DNA of 64,000 nt from contig NZ_BMRM01000015.1 in assembly GCF_014648635.1 (NCBI RefSeq), positions 175,882-239,881 on the forward strand, given 5' to 3'. The position numbers and the translations under genes are program-made. Under the pieces are notes generated by a model, which saw nothing but the letters and a program-made list of their open reading frames with translations, was not told where the DNA came from and searched no databases. Shown in pieces: positions 24,447-34,427 of the stretch; within the stretch, counting starts at the first letter, position 1; every line of letters starts with the position of its first letter. This DNA is from Streptomyces cinerochromogenes (GTDB taxonomy: Bacteria > Actinomycetota > Actinomycetes > Streptomycetales > Streptomycetaceae).

Positions 24447-26140
24447 CCAGCACAGGCATACGACTGCACGCACCTGCACCCGGCTGGGCCATCTCCGCGG
24501 ACGTGGTCGTCGTCGGCTCTGGCGTGGCCGGCCTGACCGCGGCGCTGCGCTGCGAGGCGGCCGGCCTCAGCACGGTCGTCGTCACCAAGGCCCGCCTGGA
24601 CGACGGCTCCACCCGCTGGGCGCAGGGCGGCATCGCCGCCGCCCTCGGTGAGGGCGACACCCCGGAACAGCACCTGGCCGACACCCTGGTCGCGGGCGCG
24701 GGCCTGTGCGACGAGGAGGCCGTACGGATCCTCGTCACCGAGGGCCCCGACGCGGTACGGCGGCTGATCTCCACCGGTGCCCACTTCGACACCGACGACC
24801 AGGGCGACATCCACCTCACCCGCGAGGGCGGCCACCACCGGCGCCGGATCGCGCACGCGGGCGGCGACGCGACCGGCGCGGAGGTCTCCCGGGCGCTCGT
24901 CGAGGCCGTCCACGCGCGCGGGGTGCGCACGATCGAGAACGCCCTGGTGCTGGACCTGCTGACGGACGCCGAGGGCCGGACGGCCGGTGTCACCCTGCAC
25001 GTGATGGGCGAGGGCCAGCACGACGGCGTGGGCGCCGTGCACGCCCCCGCGGTGGTCCTCGCGACCGGCGGCATGGGCCAGGTGTTCTCCGCGACCACCA
25101 ACCCGTCGGTGTCGACCGGCGACGGCGTGGCGCTGGCGCTGCGCGCGGGCGCCGAGGTCAGCGACCTGGAGTTCGTGCAGTTCCACCCGACCGTGCTCTT
25201 CCTCGGCCCGGACGCCGAGGGGCAGCAGCCGCTGGTCTCCGAGGCGGTGCGCGGCGAGGGCGCCCACCTGGTCGACGCCGACGGCGTGCGCTTCATGGTC
25301 GGCCAGCACGAGCTGGCGGAGCTGGCGCCGCGCGACATCGTCGCCAAGGGCATCCTGCGGCGGATGCTGGAGCAGGACGCCGAGCACATGTTCCTCGACG
25401 CCCGGCACTTCGGCGCGGACATGTGGGAGCACCGCTTCCCGACCATCCTGGCCGCCTGCCGGGCGCACGGCATCGACCCGGTCACCGAGCCCATCCCGAT
25501 CGCCCCGGCCGCCCACTACGCCTCCGGAGGCGTCCGCACCGACGCCCGGGGCCGGACCACCGTGCCCGGTCTGTACGCGTGCGGCGAGGTCGCCTGCACC
25601 GGCGTGCACGGCGCCAACCGGCTCGCCTCCAACTCCCTCCTCGAAGGGCTCGTGTACGCCGAGCGGATCGCCGCCGACATCGCCGCCGCCCACGCGGACG
25701 ACGGTCTCCACGCGCGTGTGCCCGCACCGGTCCCGGACCCCGAGAGGCCCGCGCACCCGCTGCTCGCCCCCGAGACCCGGTTCGCCATCCAGCGGATCAT
25801 GACCGAGGGCGCCGGCGTGCTGCGCTCCGAGGAGTCCCTCGCCAGGGCCGCGGACCAGCTCCAGAGGCTGCACAGCGAGGCCCGCGACGCGCTCCAGGAG
25901 AATGGCAAGACCGCCGAGCCCGGCGTGGACGCCTGGGAGGCGACGAACCTCCTGTGCGTGGCCCGGGTCCTGGTCGCCGCGGCCCGGCTGCGCGAGGAGA
26001 CCCGCGGCTGCCACTGGCGCGAGGACCGCGCCGACCGCAATGACACCGACTGGCGGCGTCACATCGTCGTACGGCTCAATCCCGACCGGTCGCTGGCCGT
26101 GAGCACCACCGACACCGCAGACTTCCCCCCTATCCGGTAA
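24443..26140 (+). CDS. nadB: L-aspartate oxidase NadB
   Basis: This FAD enzyme oxidises L-aspartate to iminoaspartate, the first step of de novo NAD synthesis. The 565-aa product has the FAD-binding DVVVVGSGVAGLTAALR (about residues 20-36), RWAQGGIAAAL, the substrate/active-site segments FVQFHPT and HYASGGVRTDARG, ANRLASNSLLEGLVY, and a C-terminal helical domain. The GTG start overlaps the panC stop, so translation is coupled. NadA (quinolinate synthase), the next enzyme, is not encoded here although NadC follows directly. Confidence 0.94.
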   Translation: MTSTGIRLHAPAPGWAISADVVVVGSGVAGLTAALRCEAAGLSTVVVTKARLDDGSTRWAQGGIAAALGEGDTPEQHLADTLVAGAGLCDEEAVRILVTEGPDAVRRLISTGAHFDTDDQGDIHLTREGGHHRRRIAHAGGDATGAEVSRALVEAVHARGVRTIENALVLDLLTDAEGRTAGVTLHVMGEGQHDGVGAVHAPAVVLATGGMGQVFSATTNPSVSTGDGVALALRAGAEVSDLEFVQFHPTVLFLGPDAEGQQPLVSEAVRGEGAHLVDADGVRFMVGQHELAELAPRDIVAKGILRRMLEQDAEHMFLDARHFGADMWEHRFPTILAACRAHGIDPVTEPIPIAPAAHYASGGVRTDARGRTTVPGLYACGEVACTGVHGANRLASNSLLEGLVYAERIAADIAAAHADDGLHARVPAPVPDPERPAHPLLAPETRFAIQRIMTEGAGVLRSEESLARAADQLQRLHSEARDALQENGKTAEPGVDAWEATNLLCVARVLVAAARLREETRGCHWREDRADRNDTDWRRHIVVRLNPDRSLAVSTTDTADFPPIR

Positions 26141-26165
26141 CAGCGCCCCAGGAGCAGTGACAGAC

Positions 26166-27152
26166 GTGAGCACCGACGACCTTCCCCTCGCCCCGACCGG
26201 CGGCTGCGGCGACGGCTGCGCCTGCGGCGCCGAGGGAGACGAGGAAGCCGCAGAGTACGCGGAGTGCGGGCTCGACCCCGCGCTCGCCGAGCTGCTGGCC
26301 GCTGCCGGACTCGACCCCGTGGAGGTCGAGGACATCGCCAACGTCGCCATCCAGGAGGACCTGGACGGCGGGGTGGACGTGACGACCGTGTCCACCATCC
26401 CCGAGGACGCGGTGGCCACCGCCGACTTCACCGCGCGCGAGGCGGGCGTCGTGGCCGGCCTGCGGGTCGCCGAGGCCGTGCTCTCCGTGGTCTGCACGGA
26501 CGAGTTCGAGGTCGAGCGGCACGTCGAGGACGGCGACCGGGTCGAGGCCGGGCAGAAGCTCCTCTCGGTCACCACGCGCACGCGTGACCTGCTCACCGCC
26601 GAGCGCAGCGCGCTGAACATCCTGTGCCGGCTGTCCGGCATCGCGACCGCCACGCGCGCGTGGGCGGACGCGCTGGAGGGCACCGAGGCGCGCGTGCGCG
26701 ACACCCGCAAGACGACCCCGGGCCTGCGCTCGCTGGAGAAGTTCGCCGTCCGCTGCGGCGGAGGCGTCAACCACCGCATGTCGCTCTCGGACGCGGCCCT
26801 GGTGAAGGACAACCACGTGGTCGCCGCCGGCGGCGTCGCGCAGGCCTTCAAGGCCGTACGGGAGGCCTTCCCGGAGGTGCCGATCGAGGTGGAGGTCGAC
26901 ACCCTGCACCAGCTGCGCGAGGTCGTGGACGCGGGCGCCGACCTGATCCTGCTGGACAACTTCACCCCCGGCGAGTGCGAGGAGGCCGTCGGCATCGTCG
27001 GCGGGCGGGCGCTGCTGGAGGCCTCCGGGCGGCTGACCCTCGCCAACGCGCGTGCGTACGCCGAGACCGGCGTGGACTTCCTGGCCGTGGGCGCGCTCAC
27101 GCACTCCTCGCCGATCCTGGACATCGGCCTGGACCTGCGCGAGGCGGAGTAA
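26166..27152 (+). CDS. nadC: nicotinate-nucleotide pyrophosphorylase (quinolinate phosphoribosyltransferase) NadC
   Basis: NadC converts quinolinate and PRPP to nicotinate mononucleotide and CO2. The 328-aa product has the type II PRTase core (AIQEDLDGGVDVTT, SALNILCRLSGIATATR, RDTRKTTPGLRSLEK, LVKDNH, VEVEVDTL, LLDNFTP). Ahead of the catalytic fold is a short N-terminal extension with a Cys cluster, GGCGDGCACG (about residues 10-19), absent from most NadC proteins. Two GTG codons are possible: 26166 (11 bases from AGGAG) and 26157 (2 bases); the former was chosen. It follows nadB by 25 bp and precedes coaX by 5 bp. Confidence 0.92.
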   Translation: MSTDDLPLAPTGGCGDGCACGAEGDEEAAEYAECGLDPALAELLAAAGLDPVEVEDIANVAIQEDLDGGVDVTTVSTIPEDAVATADFTAREAGVVAGLRVAEAVLSVVCTDEFEVERHVEDGDRVEAGQKLLSVTTRTRDLLTAERSALNILCRLSGIATATRAWADALEGTEARVRDTRKTTPGLRSLEKFAVRCGGGVNHRMSLSDAALVKDNHVVAAGGVAQAFKAVREAFPEVPIEVEVDTLHQLREVVDAGADLILLDNFTPGECEEAVGIVGGRALLEASGRLTLANARAYAETGVDFLAVGALTHSSPILDIGLDLREAE

Positions 27153-27157
27153 CGGCC

Positions 27158-27955
27158 ATGCTGCTCACGATCGACGTCGGCAACACGCACACCGTCCTCG
27201 GCCTGTTCGACGGCGAGGACATCGTCGAGCACTGGCGCATCTCCACGGACGCGCGCCGCACGGCGGACGAGCTGGCCGTGCTGCTCCACGGCCTGATGGG
27301 CATGCACCCGCTGCTCGGCGAGGAGCTGGGCGACGGCATCGACGGCATCGCGATCTGCGCGACCGTCCCCTCGGTGCTGCACGAACTGCGCGAGGTCACC
27401 CGGCGGTACTACGGCGACGTGCCCGCCGTCCTCGTGGAGCCGGGCGTGAAGACGGGCGTGCCGATCCAGTTCGACAACCCCAAGGAGGTCGGCGCCGACC
27501 GCATCATCAACGCGGTCGCGGCGAACGAGCTGTACGGCGGCCCGGCGATCGTCGTCGACTTCGGCACGGCGACCACCTTCGACGCGGTCTCCGCGCGCGG
27601 GGAGTACGTCGGCGGGGTCATCGCCCCCGGCATCGAGATCTCGGTGGAGGCCCTCGGGATCAGGGCCGCGCAGCTGCGGAAGATCGAGATGGCCCGGCCG
27701 CGGAACGTGATCGGCAAGAACACCGTGGAGGCCATGCAGTCGGGCGTCGTGTTCGGCTTCGCCGGGCAGGTCGACGGGGTGGTCGGCCGGATGGCCCGGG
27801 AGCTGGCCGACGATCCCGACGACGTCACGGTGATCGCCACGGGCGGGCTCGCGCCGGTGGTGCTGGGGGAGTCCTCGGTGATCGACGAGCACCAGCCGTG
27901 GCTGACGCTGATCGGGCTGCGCCTGGTCTACGAGCGGAACGTGTCGCGGCTGTGA
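27158..27955 (+). CDS. coaX: type III pantothenate kinase CoaX
   Basis: CoaX phosphorylates pantothenate, starting CoA synthesis; the type III enzyme is insensitive to CoA feedback and needs a monovalent cation. The 265-aa ASKHA-fold protein begins MLLTIDVGNTHTVLGLF (phosphate 1), has the NPKEVGADRIINAVAAN segment and DFGTATTFDAVS (phosphate 2), and GGVIAPGIEIS. It is the last gene of the cofactor unit and is followed at once by a perfect palindromic terminator. Its linkage to panC joins pantothenate production to its use. Confidence 0.94.
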   Translation: MLLTIDVGNTHTVLGLFDGEDIVEHWRISTDARRTADELAVLLHGLMGMHPLLGEELGDGIDGIAICATVPSVLHELREVTRRYYGDVPAVLVEPGVKTGVPIQFDNPKEVGADRIINAVAANELYGGPAIVVDFGTATTFDAVSARGEYVGGVIAPGIEISVEALGIRAAQLRKIEMARPRNVIGKNTVEAMQSGVVFGFAGQVDGVVGRMARELADDPDDVTVIATGGLAPVVLGESSVIDEHQPWLTLIGLRLVYERNVSRL

Positions 27956-27960
27956 GGGAC

Positions 27961-27986
27961 GGCCGGCGCCCGCGCGGGCGCCGGCC
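27961..27986 (+). terminator. palindromic terminator after coaX
   Basis: A perfect 26-bp palindrome (two 13-bp arms, no spacer) of GC only starts 5 bp after the coaX stop. There is no T-run. It closes the DUF2520-panC-nadB-nadC-coaX unit. Confidence 0.7.
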
Positions 27987-28072
27987 CCCGTGGTGACACC
28001 GGACGAGGGAAACCCGGAGCGACACGCGGCGAAACAACATCCGGATTCGTCACTTTTGTCCGATTAGTTCGG

Positions 28073-28078
28073 TAGCGT
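28073..28078 (+). promoter_or_regulatory. -10-like box for the 28085 gene
   Basis: TAGCGT lies six bases before the ATG at 28085 in a locally AT-richer stretch; there is no ribosome-binding site. TCACTT at 28050-28055 is a weak -35 candidate at 17 bp. Confidence 0.4.
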
Positions 28079-28084
28079 CGCCGC

Positions 28085-28768
28085 ATGCCCACGCCATACG
28101 GATCCCGCGGCGGCATGGCGTTCGGCGTGGAGGAGCTGCGTGTGCTCCGCCGCGCCCTCGCCCTCGCCCTCCACCCCGGCCACGCCTCCGCCGAGGACGT
28201 GCAGGACTGTTTCCGCCTCGCCGAGTCGCTCGACGAGGCGATGTGCGAGGGGGCCAGGCTGCGCGCCTTCCTGGTGGCCGACCTGGGCCGCTACCGGGCC
28301 GCCCTGCCGGGCACCGTCACCGGGTACCTGAGCCTCCTGGAGGAGGCGCTCGGGGCCGGCCACCGGCCGACGCCGGACGACCTCGCCGCGCTCCGGGCAC
28401 TGCGCGGGAACCCCGCCGCGGCGGCCCTGTTGGACCGCTGCCAGGCGCTGGCCGAGCAGGACGTACGGGCCCGGTTCGCGCAGGGCGCCCGCAAGGTGCC
28501 GGCGCCCGCCGTGCCGCCCGCCCGGACCCGCCTGCTGGCCCTCGCGGGCGGCGCGGGGGACTTCGGGGTCCGCCAGGACGACGGAGAGGCCGAGGAGCCG
28601 TCCAAGGCCCCGCAGGAGCCCGCGGAGAAGCCCGTCCCGGAGCCGGCGCCCGCCCCCGGGGAGCACCCCGCCCCGAAGCGCCCCATCCCCACCCCGGGTG
28701 AGGTCTTCCCCCGCCGCAAGCCGGCCCCGCCGTCCGACCGGGAGCCCCGCCGGCTGGCCGCGGGCTAG
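28085..28768 (+). CDS. hypothetical protein (227 aa), helical with Pro-rich tail
   Basis: Not recognised as a named family. The first 150 residues form predicted amphipathic helices (VEELRVLRRALALALHPGHASAEDVQDCFRLAESLDEA; LRAFLVADLGRYRAAL; LLEEALGAGHRPTPDDLAALRAL). The last 70 residues are rich in Pro, Glu and Ala and look disordered, ending in RRKPAPPSDREPRRLAAG. There is no signal peptide or membrane helix, so it is probably a cytoplasmic scaffold or adaptor. It stands alone between the coaX terminator and a 58-aa gene and is conserved in position in Streptomyces. Confidence 0.72.
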   Translation: MPTPYGSRGGMAFGVEELRVLRRALALALHPGHASAEDVQDCFRLAESLDEAMCEGARLRAFLVADLGRYRAALPGTVTGYLSLLEEALGAGHRPTPDDLAALRALRGNPAAAALLDRCQALAEQDVRARFAQGARKVPAPAVPPARTRLLALAGGAGDFGVRQDDGEAEEPSKAPQEPAEKPVPEPAPAPGEHPAPKRPIPTPGEVFPRRKPAPPSDREPRRLAAG

Positions 28769-28892
28769 CCCGCAGCGGAGGCGTCCCCGGGCCGGACCGC
28801 GCCGGACGCGTCCGCCGGCCCGCTCACCCGTGCGGCTTCCCCGGCTCCGGCGATCGGGTGCACCCCGGGCCTTCCGGGGGTTCCGGCCTGGC

Positions 28893-28898
28893 TACCCT
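28893..28898 (+). promoter_or_regulatory. -10-like box for the 58-aa gene
   Basis: TACCCT lies six bases before the ATG at 28905. The intervening GGAGGC could instead act as a ribosome-binding site of a longer mRNA, so both modes are possible. Confidence 0.35.
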
Positions 28899-28904
28899 GG
28901 AGGC

Positions 28905-29081
28905 ATGGACTACGTCTCCGCGCTCGTGCCCCCGGTCGTCATGGCCGTGTTCTTCATCGGTGTGGTCAGGGTGATCGTGAAGACCCAGGGCGGGGCCGCC
29001 AAGGCCAAGGAGGACGCGGCCGTCGACGCCGCCCTCGCGCGCGCGGAGGCCGCGCCCGGGGCCTCCGCGGGCGACGCCTGA
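28905..29081 (+). CDS. small single-pass membrane protein (58 aa)
   Basis: The short product has one hydrophobic helix (SALVPPVVMAVFFIGVVRVIV, about residues 5-25), then a Lys/Glu/Ala-rich cytoplasmic tail (AAKAKEDAAVDAALARAEA). It begins MDYVSALVPP. GGAGG is present just before the ATG and codon usage is Streptomyces-like. The function is unknown; the size and topology suggest a membrane-complex accessory peptide. It is followed by a BlaI-family gene about 120 bp downstream. Confidence 0.68.
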   Translation: MDYVSALVPPVVMAVFFIGVVRVIVKTQGGAAKAKEDAAVDAALARAEAAPGASAGDA

Positions 29082-29204
29082 GCGCCCCCGGGCAGCACGG
29101 CCGGGCCGCTCACTCCGGGGCTGAACGCCCCTTTTGTTCGCGTTTGTAGCTCTAGTGCCCGTCCGGCACGCCATTGCCGGGATCTCCCACTATTGTTCTG
29201 AGGT

Positions 29205-29663
29205 GTGCCTCGCCCATTGGGAGAACTCGAAGACGCGGTCATGACGCGGGTGTGGAAGTGGAACCGCCCGGTGACCGTTCGAGAAGTCCTGGAAGACCTC
29301 CAGCAGGAACGCTCCATCGCGTACACCACCGTCATGACGGTTTTGGACAATCTCCATCAGAAGGGCTGGGTGCGCCGCGAGGCGGAAGGCCGGGCCTATC
29401 GATATGAGGCCGTGTCGACCCGCGCCGCCTACGCCGCCGCCCTCATGAACGACGCCTGGTCGCAGAGCGACAACCCCGCCGCCGCACTCGTCGCCTTCTT
29501 CGGCATGATGAGCGAGGAACAGCGCCAGGCCCTCAGGGACGCCGTACGCATCGTCCAGGGCCCGGAAGAAACCCGGGAAGCCCCTGAAGCCCGTCGGCAG
29601 GAAGCCCCCGAAGCCCGCCAAGAGCAGAACCCCGGCTCGGCGGAGGGCGCGGACGGGCGATAG
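29205..29663 (+). CDS. BlaI/MecI-family transcriptional repressor
   Basis: The 152-aa product is a winged-helix repressor. LGELEDAVMTRVWKWNRPVTVREVLEDL and IAYTTVMTVLDNLHQKGWVRREAEGRAYRYEAV form the DNA-binding domain (about residues 5-70), followed by a dimerisation helix. The tail repeats EAPEAR-like units. BlaI proteins normally respond to a BlaR-type membrane protease; no such partner is adjacent. The GTG start at 29205 has TATTGT eight bases upstream, so the mRNA may be leaderless. It abuts the acetyltransferase gene. Confidence 0.9.
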   Translation: MPRPLGELEDAVMTRVWKWNRPVTVREVLEDLQQERSIAYTTVMTVLDNLHQKGWVRREAEGRAYRYEAVSTRAAYAAALMNDAWSQSDNPAAALVAFFGMMSEEQRQALRDAVRIVQGPEETREAPEARRQEAPEARQEQNPGSAEGADGR

Positions 29664-29666
29664 CGT
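29661..29666 (+). promoter_or_regulatory. -10-like box overlapping the BlaI stop codon
   Basis: TAGCGT contains the TAG stop of the BlaI gene and ends six bases before the ATG of the acetyltransferase. It could give a separate leaderless mRNA for that gene. Confidence 0.4.
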
Positions 29667-29672
29667 CCGCTC

Positions 29673-30206
29673 ATGTCAGCAGAGCGTCCCGAAGTCCCCG
29701 CAAAAGCCATCACCGTCCGCCGGGCCCGGACCAGCGATGTCCCCGCCGTGCGCCGCCTCCTCGACGCCTACGTCCGCGACCGCATCCTGCTCGACAAAGC
29801 CACGGTCACGCTTTACGAGGACATCCAGGAGTTCTGGGTCGCGGAACGCGACGACAACGCCGAGGTGGTCGGCTGCGGCGCGCTGCACGTCATGTGGGAG
29901 GACCTCGCGGAAGTCCGGACCCTGGCGGTGAAGCCCGGCCTCAAGGGCTGGGGCGTCGGACATCAGTTGCTGGAGAAGTTGCTCCAGACCGCGCGCTGGC
30001 TCGGCGTTCGGCGCGTTTTCTGCCTGACCTTCGAAGTGGACTTCTTCGGGAAGCACGGCTTCGTGGAGATCGGTGAGACGCCGGTCGACACCGATGTCTA
30101 CGCGGAGCTGTTGCGTTCCTATGACGAGGGCGTCGCGGAGTTCCTGGGTCTCGAACGAGTGAAGCCGAACACCTTGGGCAACAGCCGGATGCTTCTGCAT
30201 CTGTGA
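29673..30206 (+). CDS. argA: ArgA-type amino-acid N-acetyltransferase (GNAT)
   Basis: The 177-aa single-domain GNAT resembles the short N-acetylglutamate synthase of actinobacteria (M. tuberculosis Rv2747), which acetylates glutamate or glutamine with acetyl-CoA for arginine synthesis. ITVRRARTSDVPAVRRLLD opens the fold, GCGALHVMWEDLAEVRTLAVKPGLKGWGVGHQLL contains the acetyl-CoA pyrophosphate loop, and FFGKHGFVEIGE is the late strand. It lacks the kinase-like domain of classical ArgA. The start lies 10 bp after the BlaI stop. The symbol is used by family analogy; substrate preference is not shown. Confidence 0.82.
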   Translation: MSAERPEVPAKAITVRRARTSDVPAVRRLLDAYVRDRILLDKATVTLYEDIQEFWVAERDDNAEVVGCGALHVMWEDLAEVRTLAVKPGLKGWGVGHQLLEKLLQTARWLGVRRVFCLTFEVDFFGKHGFVEIGETPVDTDVYAELLRSYDEGVAEFLGLERVKPNTLGNSRMLLHL

Positions 30207-30321
30207 TCGTCATTGCCCCGGTTCCCTATGTCCGAAACGCGCATGTTTCCGGAGGTGGGTGCTCCGCTGGCCCACTCCCGAGGGTTTGTGTTTTTCCGGC
30301 AAAAGCGGTTTGCTTTCCGAC

Positions 30322-30343
30322 GTACTGCAGTACTGCATATAAC
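30322..30343 (+). promoter_or_regulatory. lsr2 promoter with a palindrome next to the -10
   Basis: TATAAC at 30338-30343 is a good -10, with TTTCCG (30314-30319) a possible -35 at 18 bp. A perfect 12-bp palindrome, GTACTGCAGTAC (30322-30333), fills the spacer and would be an ideal operator. The start codon is 68 bp downstream of the -10. Confidence 0.5.
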
Positions 30344-30410
30344 AGGGGCGGCGAAACGGCGGACGCCGCACACCCCCTGGTCCTCAACGTTATCGATGAA
30401 AGGAAATGCG

Positions 30411-30746
30411 GTGGCACAGAAGGTTCAGGTCCTTCTTGTCGACGACCTCGACGGCGGCGAGGCGGACGAGACCGTGACGTTCGCGCTGGACGGCAAGACG
30501 TACGAGATCGATCTCACGACTGCCAATGCGGACAAGCTGCGCAGCCTTCTTGATCCCTATGTGAAGGGCGGCCGGCGTACCGGTGGCCGTGCTTCCGGCG
30601 GGCGTGGAAAGGCGCGTGCCGCTTCCGGCGGCAACCAGGACACGGCGGCGATCCGCGCCTGGGCGAAGGAGAACGGTTACGAGGTCAACGACCGCGGCCG
30701 CGTTCCCGCGTCCATCCGCGAGGCCTACGAGAAGGCCAACGGCTGA
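30411..30746 (+). CDS. lsr2: nucleoid-associated xenogeneic silencer Lsr2
   Basis: Lsr2 bridges DNA and silences AT-rich, often horizontally acquired, sequence including biosynthetic clusters. The 111-aa product has the N-terminal dimerisation domain (VQVLLVDDLDGGEADETVTF), a Gly/Arg-rich linker (GGRRTGGRASGGRGKARA) and the C-terminal DNA-binding domain with the AT-hook-like RGR at residues 95-97 in NDRGRVPASI. The GTG at 30411 is chosen because AAGGA sits six bases upstream; an in-frame ATG at 30396 would lack one. The last 22 bp overlap the end of the convergent downstream gene. Confidence 0.95.
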   Translation: MAQKVQVLLVDDLDGGEADETVTFALDGKTYEIDLTTANADKLRSLLDPYVKGGRRTGGRASGGRGKARAASGGNQDTAAIRAWAKENGYEVNDRGRVPASIREAYEKANG

Positions 30747-31378
30747 TCCCGCCGGCCGGCGGGGTGTCCGGCGCACACGCGCCGCAGCCGGACCCGGTGG
30801 CACTGCGCTGCCACCGTGTCCACCAGTCGTACGAGATCGGGGGCGCTCCCCTCGCGCCCCACGGGAGTGGCCGGACCGGCCGGCATGGCCGGCAGCGAGG
30901 CCTCGACACCGCGTCCCGGCCCGGGGGGCCGCAGCCACACGGCGGCCCCCTGCACGGTTCCGTGCGCCGCAGCGCGCCCGGCGGGCGGCCTCGGTGCCTC
31001 CAGCGTGTCGCCCGCCCCGAGCACCCGCAGGTCCAGGGGCAGGGCGCCCCACTCCAGCCAGTCCAGCAGCCCCGGCAGCTCCTCCGCGCTGCCCGCGGCC
31101 AGCAGCAGCTCCATCCGGTCGCCCCGAAGGGCCACCGGGGAGCCCGGTGCGAGATGCCGGAGCGCCTCAGCGCCCGCCTCGGCCGGGACGTCCAGCACGT
31201 CGAACCGCACCCCCGTGAGCAGCCGCAGCGGCCGTCCGGGCGGTCCGGGCACTGTCGGCCAGCCCAGATCGTTCTCGTACCAGTGCCGGGCCCGGGCCTC
31301 GGGGCCGGCGGAGGAATCGCCGGCGGCCGGTGCGCCCGGATCGAGGGGCCGGCGGGGAAGGGGGACCGTGGAGGTCAT
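30725..31378 (-). CDS. SCO3374-family protein of unknown function
   Basis: The 217-aa product matches the Streptomyces-specific family named after S. coelicolor SCO3374, which has the same position between lsr2 and clpC. Features seen: MTSTVPLPRRPLDPG, then RHWYENDLGWPTVPGPPGRPLRLLTGVRFDVLDVPAEAG, then ELLLAAGSAEELPGLLDWLEWG, and a Cys in DTVAAQCHRVRLRRVCAGHPAG. The DNDLGW-like motif and fold resemble the N-terminal part of bifunctional primase/polymerase (Prim-Pol) domain proteins found near integrative elements, but catalytic residues are not identifiable. The start is uncertain (31378, or 31396). The 3' end overlaps lsr2 in the opposite orientation. Confidence 0.75.
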   Translation of the reverse strand: MTSTVPLPRRPLDPGAPAAGDSSAGPEARARHWYENDLGWPTVPGPPGRPLRLLTGVRFDVLDVPAEAGAEALRHLAPGSPVALRGDRMELLLAAGSAEELPGLLDWLEWGALPLDLRVLGAGDTLEAPRPPAGRAAAHGTVQGAAVWLRPPGPGRGVEASLPAMPAGPATPVGREGSAPDLVRLVDTVAAQCHRVRLRRVCAGHPAGRRDQPLAFS

Positions 31379-31826
31379 GGGGACCGAGCGGGCCATGCCC
31401 GGTGCAACCGCCCGAACCGCCTTCAGGTTACGCTGGGTGCCTGATCGGCCGCGCACAGTGCCGGAAAAGGGGGCGTCCGGGGGTCCGGAGAGGCGCAAGG
31501 TTGTTCGCCCATAGCGGAGGGAACCGGTGCGCGCCGCATGGAGTGTCAGTCCCTGCGGGTAAGACATGCCTAGTGGGAGGGGGCGACACGCAGGAAAGGC
31601 CGTCTCACGTTCGCCATCGGCGTACTGGCGACTGGGGTAACTGCCTGGCCTGCGGGAACATCGTCTCGCACCATCGGGTTGGAGCAGATGTCGGCGTCAC
31701 GGGTCAGGAGGCCATCGACGGTGTCGGCAGTTGGAATGAGCGGTCCCCGCTTGCGGGACTAAGCTGCGGAAGGACAGGGAGGGGAAGTTCCCCCCACTGC
31801 CTGACCGCTCTGAGGAGCGATTAACG
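31379..31826. other. 448-bp intergenic region upstream of clpC
   Basis: No gene is supported here. It carries the promoter of the leftward SCO3374-like gene and the regulatory region of clpC, including a ClgR-like site near 31609-31625. A run of pyrimidine-rich sequence and a TGAGGAG ribosome-binding site lie just before the clpC ATG. The open frame crossing it has no credible start or codon bias. Confidence 0.7.
31609..31625. promoter_or_regulatory. ClgR-like operator upstream of clpC
   Basis: GTTCGCCATCGGCGTAC has the CGC-N5-GCG core recognised by the actinobacterial activator ClgR, which controls clp genes, with flanking GT/AC symmetry. It lies about 200 bp upstream of the clpC start. Confidence 0.5.
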
Positions 31827-34352
<2,526 letters not shown>

Positions 34353-34376
34353 GCCTCCGGCGGTTCGACCGACCAG

Positions 34377-34410
34377 AAGGGGCCGGTGCCTTTCGGGCAC
34401 CGGCCCCTTT
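34377..34410. terminator. bidirectional terminator after clpC
   Basis: A perfect 14-bp stem (34377-34390 and 34396-34409) with a 5-base loop is followed by T residues. It lies between convergent clpC and the NACHT gene. Confidence 0.85.
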
Positions 34411-34427
34411 CGGCGTTCACAGGGGGG

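Noticed and set aside
29082..29204. BlaI-type TACA/TGTA operator before the BlaI gene
   Set aside because: No TACTACA...TGTAGTA-like dyad is present.
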